A stretch of DNA of 64,000 nucleotides, from assembly GCF_025766255.1 (NCBI RefSeq), contig NW_026516674.1:310001-374000 (forward strand), in the 5' to 3' direction. The translations under genes and the position numbers were made by a program. Positions 38,119-54,887 of this stretch are shown here, in pieces. The notes beneath the pieces were generated by a model. The model saw nothing but the letters and a program-made list of their open reading frames with translations. It did not search any database and was not told where the DNA came from. Every line of letters begins with the position of its first letter. Position 1 is the first letter of the stretch. The DNA comes from Zychaea mexicana. Taxonomy: Eukaryota > Mucoromycota > Mucoromycetes > Mucorales > Lichtheimiaceae.

Positions 38119-40379
38119 CTAACCGAAATTGATGCCCTGAGCAAGTGGTAATGCGCCAGAATAATTGATCGTGCTATAAAACGAAAATACTCATGCATGA
38201 GTATATATGTACTACAAGTAGCTTGAATAGCAGTTGTTATTCACTTACCAGGTGCCACGACGGCAGTATTGCTTCCAAGAATCACTTCCGCTTTCTCGGC
38301 CTCCACCAGTAGCCTGTTGTGTAAAATCGTATTAATTTAAAAGTTGTCCGATTACTCTAAGTATAGTCTCATTTCGTTTCATGCCATATATTACCTTTTC
38401 TCCACCAAAGGCACCACCGATTTCGGCGCCGTTAGTTGGAATGTTGACGTTAATGATGCCACAGTCTGAACCAGCGGGGCCAATCCATTTGAAAATGGTC
38501 TCTGGGTTCTGTGTAAAGATGGAGCTGGATAAGCCTTGTGCCACATTGTTGTTGATAGCAATTGCCTCATCGAGGGTCTATTGAATACACAGTTATTGTA
38601 ATTAGGTTCCTATCAGAATAACAGCAACCAGTAGAGTTTCCATGATAGCCAAATGCGAGAACATATGTATTACCTTGAAAGTCATTGTGTGAAGAATAGG
38701 GACAAATGCCTCGTCCTTGACGACATTCATATGTGGCTCAACACGGGTCAATGTAGGCTTGACAAAGTTGCCACCGAGAGTTTCTCCACCAAACAAAACT
38801 TTGCCGCCTTGCTCCTTGACCTTATGGAGAGTCTCTTCGTAAACACCTACAGCAGCTTTTGTATGCAAGGGTCCACACAAGACGCCGTTATCCAAAGGAT
38901 CACCAATCTTGACTTGATCGTAGGCCTTGATCAAGCGATCGAGTAACTTGTTATAAATCTGTTCTTGTACAATCAAACGACGAGTGGTGGTGCATCGCTG
39001 ACCGGCAGTACCCACGGCAGCAAACAAAATAGCACGTGCAGCCAAGTCTAAATCGCAATCTTCCATGACGATGATAGCGTTATTGCCACCCAACTCCAAG
39101 ATAGGCTTGCCGAATCGGCCTTGTACGACTTGACCCACTTGACGGCCAACCTTGGTGGAACCGGTGAAGGAAAGTACGGGGGCACGTGGGTCAGCTGCTA
39201 ATGCGCTGCCGACGTCAGTACCGCCTGTAACAAGGGAGCATAGGGCTGGTGGTAAGTTGTGTTCGCGCAAGGTCTTTTCCAAAAGTCTAGTGATGGCGAT
39301 AGAGCACAATGGTGTCGTGGGTGAGGGTTTCCAGAGTACACCGTTGCCAGTGACAAGAGCAATGGCACTGTTCCATCCATATACAGCCACTAGTTTAACC
39401 AAGGAGTGATCAGAACAAAGATTTATTAGCTCGATATTCTTTCAAAAACGTCTGAAGGTGCAATGAGAGTAGTAGAAAGCCAAAAGTATTAAAGTATTTA
39501 CCTGGGAAGTTGAAAGCGCTAATCACGCCTACTGTGCCGAGTGGATTCCAAGTTTCAAGCATGACGTGGCCGGGCCGTTCAGATGGGATCATAGAGCCCT
39601 TCATCATACGAGAAAGACCAAGAGCGTATTCCAAAATATCGACATATTCTTGGATTTCGCCAATACCTTCCGGCAAAATCTTGCCTAAATAGATTTGTTT
39701 CATGCTCATATTAAAAAAGGCAGGAGAGAACGCTGTCTAGCATTTCATAAACGTTTGAAGAGTAGAAAAGATTTACCCATTTCTAAAGATACAATTCTGC
39801 CCAAAGGCTCGAGATTTGCAACTAATGCATCACGCATAGCCAACAAGACTTGTCCCCTTTTTGGTACTGGCAACTAAGAAAGCAGATTCGACTTTTAAGC
39901 ATACCAGCTAATATACATAATATGTAAAATTAAACCAAAATGAAATGCATTAAACAGCACTTACATCGCGCCAGATCTTTTGTGCTTCTCCAACCTTATC
40001 TAGGGCTGCATCAAGATCCTTCACATTGCCCTATAATATCAAGAAAGCATGATTCAAAGAATAAGTATATATACTTAAGGCTATTCATTTCCAAAATAAA
40101 ATTACACAAGCAACGAAAAAGAAAGAAGAAATTCTGATACTTTACCGAAACCACTTCAGCAATCACTTCGTTGTTAACTGGATTCACCGAAGTAATAACC
40201 GGACCGGATCCTTTCCATTTGCCATCGAAAACGCCCTTGTTGCCAGCCTTTGAAATACCAAAGCGTTCAAAGGTATCTCTGTGCTTATCGAAGATGGTAG
40301 ACATGTAGCGTGCTCCGTACAATCGAGTAACTTGGAAAACTTGAGTAGATAGGATTCTTCCTTGTCGCAATAACAACAT
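38119..40379 (-). CDS. Aldehyde dehydrogenase family 7 (alpha-aminoadipic semialdehyde dehydrogenase type)
   Basis: NAD-dependent oxidation of an aldehyde to an acid. The animal ALDH7A1 acts on alpha-aminoadipic and betaine-type semialdehydes. Exons 40379-40146, 40030-39965, 39873-39777, 39684-39502, 39389-38674, 38577-38395, 38313-38249 and 38173-38119 join to 532 residues. The N-terminus ([16 protein letters not shown], then [10 protein letters not shown]) looks like a mitochondrial presequence. [15 protein letters not shown] is the family 7 substrate/NAD region. [11 protein letters not shown] follows, then LELGGNNA with catalytic Glu near 292 and [12 protein letters not shown] with catalytic Cys near 326. 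The C-terminal [20 protein letters not shown] is diagnostic of family 7. Nothing is broken. Confidence 0.95.
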
Positions 40380-41864
40380 GATGACGGATGCTCTTTTATA
40401 TTGAATCGAAGTACTTGGAGGAGAAGGAAAAAAAAGAACACCGATAGTTGAAAACGCATAATCCCGCTTCTCTCCTTGTTTTTGAGGGCCGAGGGAAGTC
40501 GTGGGAAACTTGTGATGACCCAGTGACCTTCATTATACACTTACTATTTCTTGCTCAAACTAGAGTCTTGTCTGGCTAGAACTCCTGTGTTTCGAATCGT
40601 TAAAGTGTAAATCTAAATTCAAAGTTTGTGAGTCATCGTTTCGCTCTATTGTACCCGTTAACTAATAAAGATTGATTTGTACGAGACGGGAACTGATAAG
40701 GTTGTGCGGAAGCAAAAGTGAAAATTACGCTAATCGCTCGGATTGTGTAATTCTTATCGATGCAATTTCGTAGTTTCGCTCTAAGAATTCCGTAACTTTT
40801 CACGCTTCTTTCCGATGGAACTCTCACTGATATTACACAAAACTTTCGGATTTCCGAGCCTACAGCCGCGCTTAACGGTAAATACCTCTCTTTTCATGGG
40901 ACCCGCTGTTTCTGCTAGGTTTTTTAAAGGTAGTATACTCAGCAAAACCAGTCTTGATGGGCACTCTGTTAGTTATCTGATAACAAATTGTTCGTTTTGT
41001 AATCATGGAGGAAATAAATGCTTTTAAAGCACAGCCAGAGAGAAATTTGCCGAGAACTGATTGCCATTTAGACAATACTATGGTAGATTGAAAAGCAGAG
41101 CGTAAAGACACACGCTTGTCCTGCGACGATGCGATGAGAGTGGGGTAGTTTAGCTACCGAAATTACGGCGCGCCTCGAATCTACCTTTACATCACCTCCT
41201 GGGATGGGAGTTGGACACGCGAACGCGAGCAGAAACACTCGTAATAGACGAGAATTTTAATTCTACCCCGTGGGAACTTGTAGCCAAGGGTATGGACCTA
41301 GCACATACACAATGTATGATATTAACACACAGAAAAGCATACGTACTATGTCCCAAAAAATGAATATTAAAAGTTCAATATATATCCTGGCTTGGCATGG
41401 CAACGTTACTTATTGCTATGACGGCAGTTGTGAACCGTGAGACGTTTAGCTACAGATGCACATGACAACCAAAATTTGAAATACTATCATTTTAGAGAGT
41501 CGCTTCTTTTCTTGTTAAGATCCCGAATACAATGAAGGAAATGTTATACTTCGTTTGCATTTCCTTTTCTCCTTTTTGCCTCACATAGTACCCGGATTTT
41601 ACAGTATTACGCAATAGCTGAAAGGGCGAAGACAAAAAAAATCATGCATATAATGAAATGAATCCCAGCAGTGGTTACCAAGGATGGTGTGAGTGTGAGG
41701 GATAGAAATGTACGACGCAGAACGAGTGGGGACTTTATATATGCACCAGCTGACGAAACGACCTTAAGGCTTTTTTCCCCTGCAACAGCTATGGGAACCC
41801 ACAGAAACTTTGCCTCATTGTTTGACCTTTCCGACATTAACAACAGCAGCGACGTAACTTTACC
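40380..41864. promoter_or_regulatory. Divergent gap between ALDH7 and F-box gene
   Basis: 1.5 kb between divergent starts, so both promoters should be inside. A GC-richer block near 41165-41290 contains a small CTCGT-aatag-ACGAG hairpin. Short frames here show no family likeness. Confidence 0.4.
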
Positions 41865-44135
41865 ATGGCAGCCACCGATCTCCACCAGGCAGCAAAAGAA
41901 ACGTTTGAAATATTCTCGCGCGATCCCCAGCTAAATATGCTCAGCAATCTACTGGATACTGGCAAACTAGCAATAACCGAGCAACGATACACGGACGCTA
42001 TCAGTTGTTTTGACGACGCTATCGGTAAAATCAGAAGCAACTTACTGTCGACGGTTTCACTTTACCGCGCTACTGCCTTTGAGTTGGCTGGCCATTACCA
42101 ACTTGCCTACAATGATGCCTGTTGTGCCATCAAGCATGCGCATACACTTGCTGACGGCTATCTCTGCGCCGGCAAATTGTTGCTTTTGCAAGATAACCTC
42201 CGAGAAGCTGCCCTTAACTACCAGAAAGGTGTCTATGCCGTGCCCCGTTCAGACCCAGGTCATGCCGCACTGGTGAATATGGCACAGACGGTCGCTGCAG
42301 AGATCGATAGGCGCAACGCATGGAAATTGCCCTATGATGTGGTGTCGCATATCATTTCTATGCTGCCACTCGGCGATCGAGTAAGGTTTTCGGCAACAAG
42401 TAAATTTTGGCGCAATTATTTGTTCAAGTCGGCAGCCATGTGGCATACCCTTGATATCGTTCCCGAGTTGTCTACATTTTCAATGAATCAATTAATGGCA
42501 GCAGCGTCAAGACAGCATGTTCGTAAGCTCAAGCTGTACTCCAAGGAAGCTCTGAATCTGGTCGCAAAGAACCGATGGGAAAATATCGAGTCTTTAGGTA
42601 TTTCCTCGCTAGTAAATAGAAAGCATGGATTAGGAGGGAGGGGAGGGGGAAAGGCATGTATGTGTTTGGATTAACATTAGATTGTTATTATCGTAGTACT
42701 GGACATTAATGACTGGATTGGGTCAGAAGCGCTGGTACGCCATGTGTTTCAAATGAACCACTGCAGTCTCAGAAAGCTAGCACTCCACAAGTCACCGCTT
42801 TTGGGATCCAACAGTTTCCTGGCAGATGTCCTCGCGGCATGTCCTGGTATTACTCATTTAGCACTGGATACTCATCCTTCCGACAACCTCGGGCCACCAT
42901 CGCTGAATTCACAACTATTATCACCGCTTCCCAATATGTCATTCTCCATAACTCATCTCTATATCACGGATGCTCGCGTCGCTGTATACCTTCCCACTCT
43001 CCTACAACGATGTCCACAACTACGCCATCTTGCCCTCGCTAAACATAATTCGCTTCGAAATGACGGTACTATCCTAAAAACGATCCATCAATGGTGCCCT
43101 CGCCTCTGCAGCTTTAGATACGGAATCCCAACTCTGGTCAAATCATACAAACCACCAGGGCTACTGCTAGCTGAAGAAAAGAACCAGGATCGTGATGGTT
43201 TAAGGTACCTGGCATACTTTCCATACGACGGCGGTACCGTTGATGACGACTTAGCGCCAGTAATGGAATCCCATCACAACACTTTGGAAGCAGTTTATCT
43301 CGATATGTCCGCCATTGTAGGGGGGACATTCCGTTCAGTAACAGCACTGATATCCTTGGGAGCAACCCATTTGCGCGAACTCCAACTGTATAACTATATC
43401 CTCACCGGATTCGGCATCACGACACCTGAGATATCACCAAATCATTTATGCGGCATATTCCATGCTTGTACAGCACTCGAAGTTGTCAATCTACGCCGTG
43501 TCAACGCTGTAAACAACCAAGTGCTCGATGCGCTAGGTTGTCTAATACATCTAAAACGATTGCATCTTGCCTTCAAGTCTTACTCTGCGACCTCAGTCAT
43601 GTTTACCAAGGATGGAATCCGCCACTTTTTTGAAAAAACGGAGAGCTTACAGGAATTTCATTTTCATACTGAAAACCCTTTTGTAACGGATGATATTTTG
43701 TATGCTGTGGGTGGCCATAAAGGATTACAGCGCTTGGAGTTGTGGAGTGATTCGAGTTTGGCTGTTAAGGGCGTGACAAGGTTCGCTAGTGAAATGCAAG
43801 ACTCAAATCTGACGCATGTCGTGCTTCGCGCGCCCCCATACCTTTCGGTAATACCAATCGATTTCGCAAGACTGGGTATATTACGAAAATTGAACTATCT
43901 CGAATTGCGCGGATACAAGGAAAGTGGTGTAACAAAACACAATCTGCTTGCAGTGTTTTTCCAGCAAAGGTTATCTGATGCGGCTCGATTGACAGTCGTC
44001 TTAAAGCGAGGACAAGTGGCAGAGGAATATCTTAGCGACCAGTGGCTTGACAACTTCTATAATCCCCGGATAATACCACCTGTGAAGCTTGTAGAATGCG
44101 ACCAAAAATACCTATCTCCTGAATGGATGATGTAG
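41865..44135 (+). CDS. TPR / F-box / leucine-rich-repeat protein
   Basis: A likely substrate receptor of an SCF ubiquitin ligase. Exons 41865-42597 and 42697-44135 join (phase 1) to 723 residues. Residues about 25-140 form TPR-like helix pairs (GKLAITEQRYTDAISCFDDA, FELAGHYQLAYNDACCAIK, LLLLQDNLREAALNYQKGV). An F-box follows (WKLPYDVVSHIISMLPLGDR, about 146-185). The remainder is irregular LRRs (SLRKLALHKSP, PGITHLALDT, HLKRLHLAFK, GLQRLELWSD) up to the end. TPR plus F-box plus LRR is the order of yeast Dia2 and S. pombe Pof3, which act in replication-fork and genome stability. Orthology cannot be settled by eye. The single intron is marked by tctttag/gtattt and tcgtag. Confidence 0.85.
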
Positions 44136-44547
44136 CTGTTTGGTAGTGTAATACATTTCTATTAAATCTTTTGCTTTCAGAATGTCTTAGTCTCGATTAT
44201 TTATAACATACATGTTGCTGCTAAGAGTACATATGTGTTGGAGGAGTTAAGGTGCTGACTATAAAAAAAACCAGAGCAAATGCAAAGCACAAGATAATAA
44301 CATCATCACCAAAGTCAGTCAATTTTGATTCTGATCCATGGTTGAAAACAGAGTTATCTATTACATTCTACACCTGTACACGTTTTAGATGGTAAAACTG
44401 AACTCAAACGACCTTTGCTAGTTTCCGTACTTGCGTCAGAACTTAATAGAAACCATTCTAATGATGTCGTCCATGCAAGCCTGTGGGACCGGAAACTGTT
44501 ATGAGCGGTGTGTAATCTTACGTTTATTGTAAACGAACCACTGATGT
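44136..44547. other. Convergent gap, nothing seen
   Basis: 412 bp between the stops of the F-box gene and the CCDC97-like gene. Presumably two 3' UTRs with several A-rich polyadenylation-like motifs. No gene. Confidence 0.45.
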
Positions 44548-45648
44548 TCAATAATCCTGCTCTCCAGTATACACAGATGGTTGTGGAATTGATCCTGCTG
44601 GTGCAGAATCTGATTCTTCGTCATCGAAATATTGGTCTTGTAAATCTTGCTCCTGTTGTGCCATATCGTCATAAGCCTGTATAAAGGAAAGAAAAAAAGC
44701 AAGCAATGTAAAAGTCAGGAAGCCATTTCAACAGCATTTATATCCTACCGTGGAAACATTCTGTATGTCTCTAGTACTTACTTCATTTTGGTCTACTTTA
44801 GCGTAGTCAAATTGTGTCTATTGTAGAGTTATATAAACTCTTTAACAAGCTACTCAACATACACTTCTTCTATATCTCTCGTCTCTTACATCTTTTCCCG
44901 CTAAGAATCGCTCTTCCAACAATCGCACAAGTTCTTCCCGCTGCTCTTCCCGAAATGTCATCATCTCCTCTATATCTTGTTCTTTTCCTGTTTCATTCGC
45001 CTCTGTCATCTTGCGGTCCCCGTCGTCATCGTCGTCGTCACTATCCTCTTCTTCTTCTTCAAATTGCTCCTCGTCGATAGTTTTCTGCTTTTGGACTTGT
45101 TCTTGAGCTTTGCTTCGATCCATGTTGCCCAATATCCGCTGAACAAGGTTTTCTTCAGGATCGTGCGGACGATCCTTTTCGTCTTGGGTCATATGCTGAC
45201 CGATAAAGTGCTCATAGAGTACAGGATCATGCTGCTGCATGGACTCGTCTGAGAAATAGGTTGATCCGCGTAAATGTCTTTTGAGATATTCATATCGTCG
45301 ATTATGTATTATGCTTCGTAGCATATGTTGCTGTTGTGGTGTTGGTAATAATTGTTTCAAATAGAAGTCAACTTCATAATCTTCCTCTATCGAAAGTGTG
45401 AGTTAAAGATAGTGAAAGAGACACCACGCAGAAGTGTAACCCTTACCTCGGAATGGTTCAAAAGCTTCGAGAATGCCCGGAGGAAGATGTCGACCCCAAC
45501 GACTTAAGAATAAGCCGTGATCGTGTTCGAGTACCTGCTGCATGACTTGCCGTTTCTCGGCTGCACTAACTTCCATTTCATCGGGTTTTAGCGCCTTGAA
45601 AGGAATCTCATTCGCATGTTCATGAATGTAACCTGACACAGTGTCCAT
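44548..45648 (-). CDS. CCDC97-like protein (DUF2052 family)
   Basis: Exons 45648-45447, 45386-44890, 44817-44782 and 44676-44548 join to 287 residues. FLSRWGRHLPPGILEAFEPF and EEDYEVDFYLKQLL match the opening of the CCDC97/DUF2052 domain as I know it. FDYAKVDQNE-AYDDM followed by an acidic QDQYFDDEES matches its closing block. Between them is a Glu/Asp-rich low-complexity stretch (about residues 155-200) coded by GAA and GAC repeats. Human CCDC97 has been linked to the spliceosomal SF3b complex, so a splicing-related nuclear role is inferred only from the family. The start ATG at 45648 lies 151 bp from the divergent start of the next gene. Confidence 0.82.
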
Positions 45649-45799
45649 TTTTATGCAAAGTAGTATGGGTATATCCGTACACGATCAGTTCTTTTTTTTG
45701 ACGTTTAAGCAGGAAAGAACAAAAGGGTATCTAAAACTCAGCGACCCAGCGAGCTTTTTTTTTATTGTTTCATGCTAAAGCACTTTGCCTGCTCTTTTT
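45649..45799. promoter_or_regulatory. Short bidirectional promoter
   Basis: Only about 150 bp separate the CCDC97-like start (-) from the proposed start at 45800 (+). It contains T-rich and A-rich runs and a TGCTTTAGCATG-like palindromic motif. Assignment depends on the uncertain start of the plus-strand gene. Confidence 0.35.
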
Positions 45800-48700
45800 A
45801 TGGAACACTACTTTCAGGTAGGTTAGATCGCGTCATAATACCGCGCATTCGGGCGATTCCCAGAATAACGTACTAACATGTATACAGTCCGACGTTAATG
45901 GCGTGTTAGAATATGCGCCCGTGACATCGCCAAGGTATAACCCATACCGCCCTTTCCTTCCTTTTTTTTCAACATCTTTGATCGCGGTCGCCTTTGATTA
46001 ATCAAAGTTACTGCGCACCTTTTATTCTAGCTGTGATTTCGTCGTTGTTTTGCGCAAATCAATAAACAAAACGCTCGAATATTTTGAACGATCAGCTGAA
46101 GCCCTAGATGCTTTACAAGCTGTTCTGTTTCGAGCCTGGCGATATAAAGAAGGTAATAATAACTTTGAATGCGCTTCGGGTCACCACTGATTCGCGTGCT
46201 TTTTTATTTTTATATAGGGCATAATGTGAACTTCTCTATATCACGCTATGAACGAGGTATTCAGACAGAGGAGTTTATACAATTGATGGATTCGAATAAC
46301 TTGTTTGAACGGACAATGAGCCGTCTTTACGAGTTGCCGGTGGAGGTACATATAGAAGATCAAGAAAAAGGGGCGAGGGGAAATGCATAAATCTAATTTC
46401 GCGCCAATTTTTTTCCAGGAAGCTATTGATGTGCTACAAGAACTTATTCATGCAGATCCATCTCCACGCTACCTCACCTACTTTTTACGTGTAGCCAATG
46501 TGATATCAGACAAGCCGAGTTATTCCCAAACTATCGATTTCATATTCAAACAAAGTTTCAAAGTTGTGGATGAAAATGATGCAGCCGAAATACTAGCTGT
46601 AATACGCGAGCAACAATCGCACGCAACCCTAACACAGTCAGTAAAACTCACGGAACTCGCAAACTGGCTGCGCTCCCAATCTCAACATACAGCGACTGCG
46701 ATCCCATCCGAAAGCAATCCACGCAAGAAAAGAATCATCATCAAAACGTTTGACGACATTAGGTAATTCTTTAACATATCAAATACTTGAACTACATATA
46801 CTTTTCGATCCTTTTCTTTGATTCACCTAATTTCTTTCCTTATCAAATATAGCAGTACAGATAGTGCTTTGGATCTGAGAAAAAAGTGGATGCTGGAACG
46901 AAACGAACCGAGAACAGATACTCACATACAAGCATTTATCCTGATTTGCCAGCATCTGCGGAAACATGCTCAGCCAGTACGATCTTTGGAATTTAAAGAA
47001 GTTCAGCTCAGAGATGGAGAAGATCAAGATGAAGAGGCATCTCTGAAGAAGGCTCTTGCGCAAATGTTACAGTACACCTCATCCGATAACTCTTCAGTTG
47101 CTTCCTGTAAGCGGTGGTGTTTGAGCGTGCTTTTAGAGCAAAGATCTGGCACCAAATCTGTACTGACAGCCATGGTTCAGTTTTCCGATTTGTGGATTAC
47201 GTGAGTATACGGTTCTTCATACATGATTCCAAAAGGCTTCTGGGAGTCTTCACTCATATATTTGTTGGCGAAAATTATTAGGCAATGGATACAACCCTAT
47301 GCACTGGACGCAATCACCTCGCTCATTATCAAAGAAAATATCATTGTACATTACTACCATCATCTTTACAAGGTCTTGTTTTGTATGTCACAAGAAGCGA
47401 GGGCGGAAAACACGGTATGATAACTTGCTAGTTCACTTGGTTTGGAGAGAGATCTTCTTGTTGACCCAATTGGATTTTCTGTCTCTTCCTCTAGATCACG
47501 GATTTGTGCTCTTTTTTCTACCAGTTATTAATGAAGATCACCGAGAAAACCAAGTTTCTAATATTTCGTGATTATGTTTATCGACACATGTTTGTAAATT
47601 TTTATTATGGTTTATTGGTTGGAAGGAATCTATTAGTAACTGATTTACTGGCTCTTTTACTTACCAGATCCTCTCAGCATTCTGCGGAATACAATTTATT
47701 CGATATCGAACATCCTCCGATGGATTTGGATGCTGAACTGACAAAAGCAATCAACCAATGCAACAGCGAAACAGTCAAGTGGGATTCGACCTTACAGAAA
47801 CTTGGGGCTGTAAGTAGAGTATTTCAAGAATCACACTAAATCAACGTTATCTTCAAACTAAAAGGCAGCTTCTTTTTCTTGTTACTATCAGCTGACTGTT
47901 ATCTGCCCGAAAGCAGTTATTCTAGAGATGGTTTCACAGTGTTGTTCAAACAAAGATCGCCATGCCACTACCATTCCGGTTTTGCGTGCGCTGGGATCAT
48001 TATGCCGCACACGCATACAGCAAAAAGGAAAGGCGCCAACCACGATCCTTATCTACTGTTTGGAATTGCGTATGTCTGAATGGACCTCGGAAATGATAGA
48101 AGAAAACACCGCCAATATCGCGGCATTTATAGCGGCCTGCAGTCGAGGAGTGGTAAGAATTTGCAATATATCCATTATTCAATTGAATCATACTGAAAGA
48201 TATGATATTATGTTAATTAGGATGTTTATGCTGAATATCCTCCTCTGCTGGTACCACGGCGTCACGTTGACGAACATACAGACGTTTTACTCGATCTGCA
48301 ATATTTCGTGCCGGACAAGATCATGGCCTGGTTAGATATTGAACAACAAGGAAACAATGTCTTCTGTCAACTGGGTTTAAAAACGCTGGATATGCTTTGC
48401 AGCAGCCCGTCAATCCAATGGAACGATTGGAGTGCAGGTCTTTCTAAGCTGGAAAGTAGCGATGTACCTGTGGGCTGTATCGATCCATTACTGCTTGCAC
48501 GCACCATTTCTGGGATACTTGATTTGAAAAACAACAAGAATTTTTCTCTGCACGAACTCGAGGCTGCGCTAGCTTTTCAAAAGAAATTGGCGTCTGTATT
48601 GAACGTCCTCTACAGCAACCGACTTTCCAAAGAACTGAATGTATTTTTTGAGGAGCTCAAAACTAAACATGGTAAGGCGATAAGTAGAACAGTGGAGAAA

Positions 48701-50024
48701 AAGAAAGCGGGTCATTAAACTTCTAGCATCTTTCCGGTTGATTTATCATAGACTGGCGAACATGTATGACTTGGTGTGATTTGCAATACAATGTATCCTT
48801 CAAACAAAACAGTTCGACGCCGGCAAAACTCAATATACCCATTCAACTCGAACCTATTATTAACGATTTGGGCGGAACATGCCAATTGTATCGACCGAAA
48901 AACTATGACGATCCGGAAACTTGGCCCACAATGTTTGAAGCATGCAAGTTATCCTCAACCTTTACAAAACAGTTATTCGCAGCCAAAGATTATTGGATGT
49001 ATAGTTTGATGCTGCTGTGGAATCACCCGGACGATGATACACTAGTCACAGAGAAACTGCAACAGACACTCCATCCATCTATATCGCCTAGCGTGATGAA
49101 CGAGTACGAGCAGCTGTTGGTAAATTTCTTGGGCGAGTTGTATGACTCTTGCGATACCGCTGGCGAGGTAGTGCGCGAGTACAGCTATTCTCATAAGGGT
49201 ATTCAAACACTCGTAGAACTTCTCAACGATTCAGGTAAGAGTCTATAACACCGTAATAGCGTGATGATATGATGTTAATCACCAACGCTCATTTACTAGA
49301 TGCAAAGACATACTGGATAGTACTTTATATGTGCAAGCTTTTGGAAACTGAGGCGCCGCCAAATGCTTATGCAGAAGATCATTTGACTTATACAGTGGGG
49401 ATCATTAAGGCTTTCAATGTTTGTCACAACTGGACCCATCCTTTCCAAGACCAAGGCAGCCAGTTAGCCTCACTGCGGCGATTCCGAGACGCAGCTTTCG
49501 ACGACGACATTATGCACCAAAATGTGGCAAAATCATGGGATGCGGATGGACAAGAAACAGACGAGTTGAGCAATGCAAAGGTGATTGACGTCAGCTATCC
49601 GTTTATGGATGCCAACAGTCAATCCACGCAGGCGCTTTCCATTCTCACTTTATGCAGACTATGCAATGTGTTCAATCAAGTGAAAAGTGATGCTATTCGT
49701 GAGATAGTACGTGTACCGCTGCTTCAAGTCGTTGAAGGGCTCAAAGGTAGCGAACAACGACAAAAGTTTCAGCAATTGGCAAGCAGTCAAGTCAAGTCAA
49801 GGCTGGATAGCTGGAGAAAGGGAAAAAAGCAAAAGCGTCGCGTCATTTTGCGACCTGTAATCGATCCAAAACATACGGATGTTGTGACATATTATACTGG
49901 ACTACTGGAGGATCCTGGTTTACAAAGTGCTATATCACAAACCTTTAAACTAGTCGATGGTGAGCAGCATCAGCTGCCAAGTAAAAACGTGAACAAAAAG
50001 TATCAAGCGATATACTGTATATAA
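45800..50024 (+). CDS. Large helical-repeat protein, unrecognised
   Basis: About 1,050-1,100 residues across 12 or so exons with clear GT-AG junctions from 46218 on (for example 46218-46345, 46419-46762, and from 46853). The reading is almost entirely alpha-helical without signal peptide or membrane segments: EALDALQAVLFRAWRYKEG, IDVLQELIHADPSPRYLTYF, NKDRHATTIPVLRALGSL, PDKIMAWLDIEQQG, ARTISGILDLKNNKNFSLHE, then a basic SWRKGKKQKRRV near the end at about residue 1000. It looks like an alpha-solenoid scaffold. The N-terminal RAWR-x-EF order and overall size recall Mediator tail subunits Med5/Med24, but this is a weak impression. The 5' end is unsettled: ATG 45800 with an 18-nt exon and a perfect TACTAAC branch point (45871-45877) is attractive, yet joining it to the clear coding at about 46040-46152 does not keep frame with obvious splice sites. 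Confidence 0.72.
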
Positions 50025-50305
50025 AAGAACAATGGTGTTTCCTTAGCAATTGAATTATTGTAAATATCGATATAAATGAAATCCTCTCTGGAAGAAAAAA
50101 AAAGTTGTTTTAGTGATCAACCTATAGTAGTGCATGTCAAACTATAGTTCAAAATGAATATTGTCGCTGCATTGATAAAGAAGGTCAGCCAGAAAATTGG
50201 GCTGACTTTGCATTGTGAGCTGGCTCGAGCCCGCTGCCGCTCACTGCATTTGAGCTTCCGCTGGTCGAAGACATCGTTCTCCCTCTTTTCCCTTAATCAG
50301 CCAAC

Positions 50306-51161
50306 ATGGAAGCTGTCCAGACTTTTGGTCGCAAGGTGCGTTATATACACGAAACGATGAATAAATAGATGGATGGATGAGTGCGAGATAGGATGGATTA
50401 CGATACGACGAAAAAGGAACGAAAAAAAACCTCGATACACATGTCGTGAATGAGAAAATTCAGAAAATAATTGGAAGGGGTGGTTGGCCATGCACAGCCG
50501 GAAACGACACAAAGAAAAAAAACGATTGTCCAACCAACACTTACCTGGAACATCAATACTAAATTCAATATGTTTGAAAAATTAGAAAACTGCCACCGCT
50601 GTTGCTCACTGCAAGCGTGGACGTGGTCTTATCCGCGTTAACGGTGCTCCCCTTGAGCTCTTGGAGCCCCAAATCTTGAAGTTCAAGGTCTATGAAGTTG
50701 TCCTTCTCCTCGGTGAAGAGCGCTTCGCCAACGTCGACATCCGTCTCCGCGTCCAGGGTGGTGGTAAAGAATCGAATTCAACTTTTTTTTTATTGCGCTT
50801 GTCAATTGGAGTGCAAATTAATTTTCTAAGTATAAAATTGTTACACATCACTATTATAGGTGTCGTCTCCCAGGTGTATGCTATTCGTCAGGCTCTTGCC
50901 AAGGCCATCGTCGCTTTCTACCAAAAGTACGTCGATGAAGCCTCCAAGAAGGAGATCAAGGAAATCCTCGTCCAGTACGATCGTACCCTTCTTGTGGCTG
51001 ATCCCCGCCGTTGCGAACCCAAGAAGGTCAGTATCTTTACTAAAGAGAAGAAATACCAATTCATTTTACGAGCGAAATTTACTTATACTTTTTTTATCTT
51101 CCCTCGTATATAGTTCGGCGGTCCAGGTGCTCGTGCCCGCTTCCAGAAGTCGTACCGTTAA
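50306..51161 (+). CDS. RPS16: 40S ribosomal protein S16 (uS9)
   Basis: Exons 50306-50335, 50586-50763, 50860-51026 and 51114-51161 join to 140 residues (yeast 143, human 146). [68 protein letters not shown] and the invariant C-terminus [14 protein letters not shown] are all present. The C-terminal Arg reaches the P-site tRNA in known ribosomes. A short first exon with a long first intron (250 bp, about 50336-50585) is usual for fungal ribosomal protein genes. Third-position C bias (GTC, GGT, AAG, CGC) fits high expression. Upstream of the ATG is a C/T-rich leader (TTCTCCCTCTTTTCCC), as in many ribosomal protein mRNAs. Confidence 0.98.
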
Positions 51162-54737
<3,576 letters not shown>

Positions 54738-54887
54738 TAAAGGAAAAGAGCTACCCAACAACAAAGGCAGCGAATGGCCGAGACCCGCTCCCTCTCTCTC
54801 TCTGTCTCTGTCTCTGTCTCTGTGTGTGTGTGTATGTATTACAGTACCACTGTAATGCTTTTCTCGCCCCTCTGAGCTACAAAAATA

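Noticed and set aside
50154..50360. 68-codon frame overlapping the RPS16 start
   Set aside because: Wrong frame for RPS16; lies in its C/T-rich leader and first exon.
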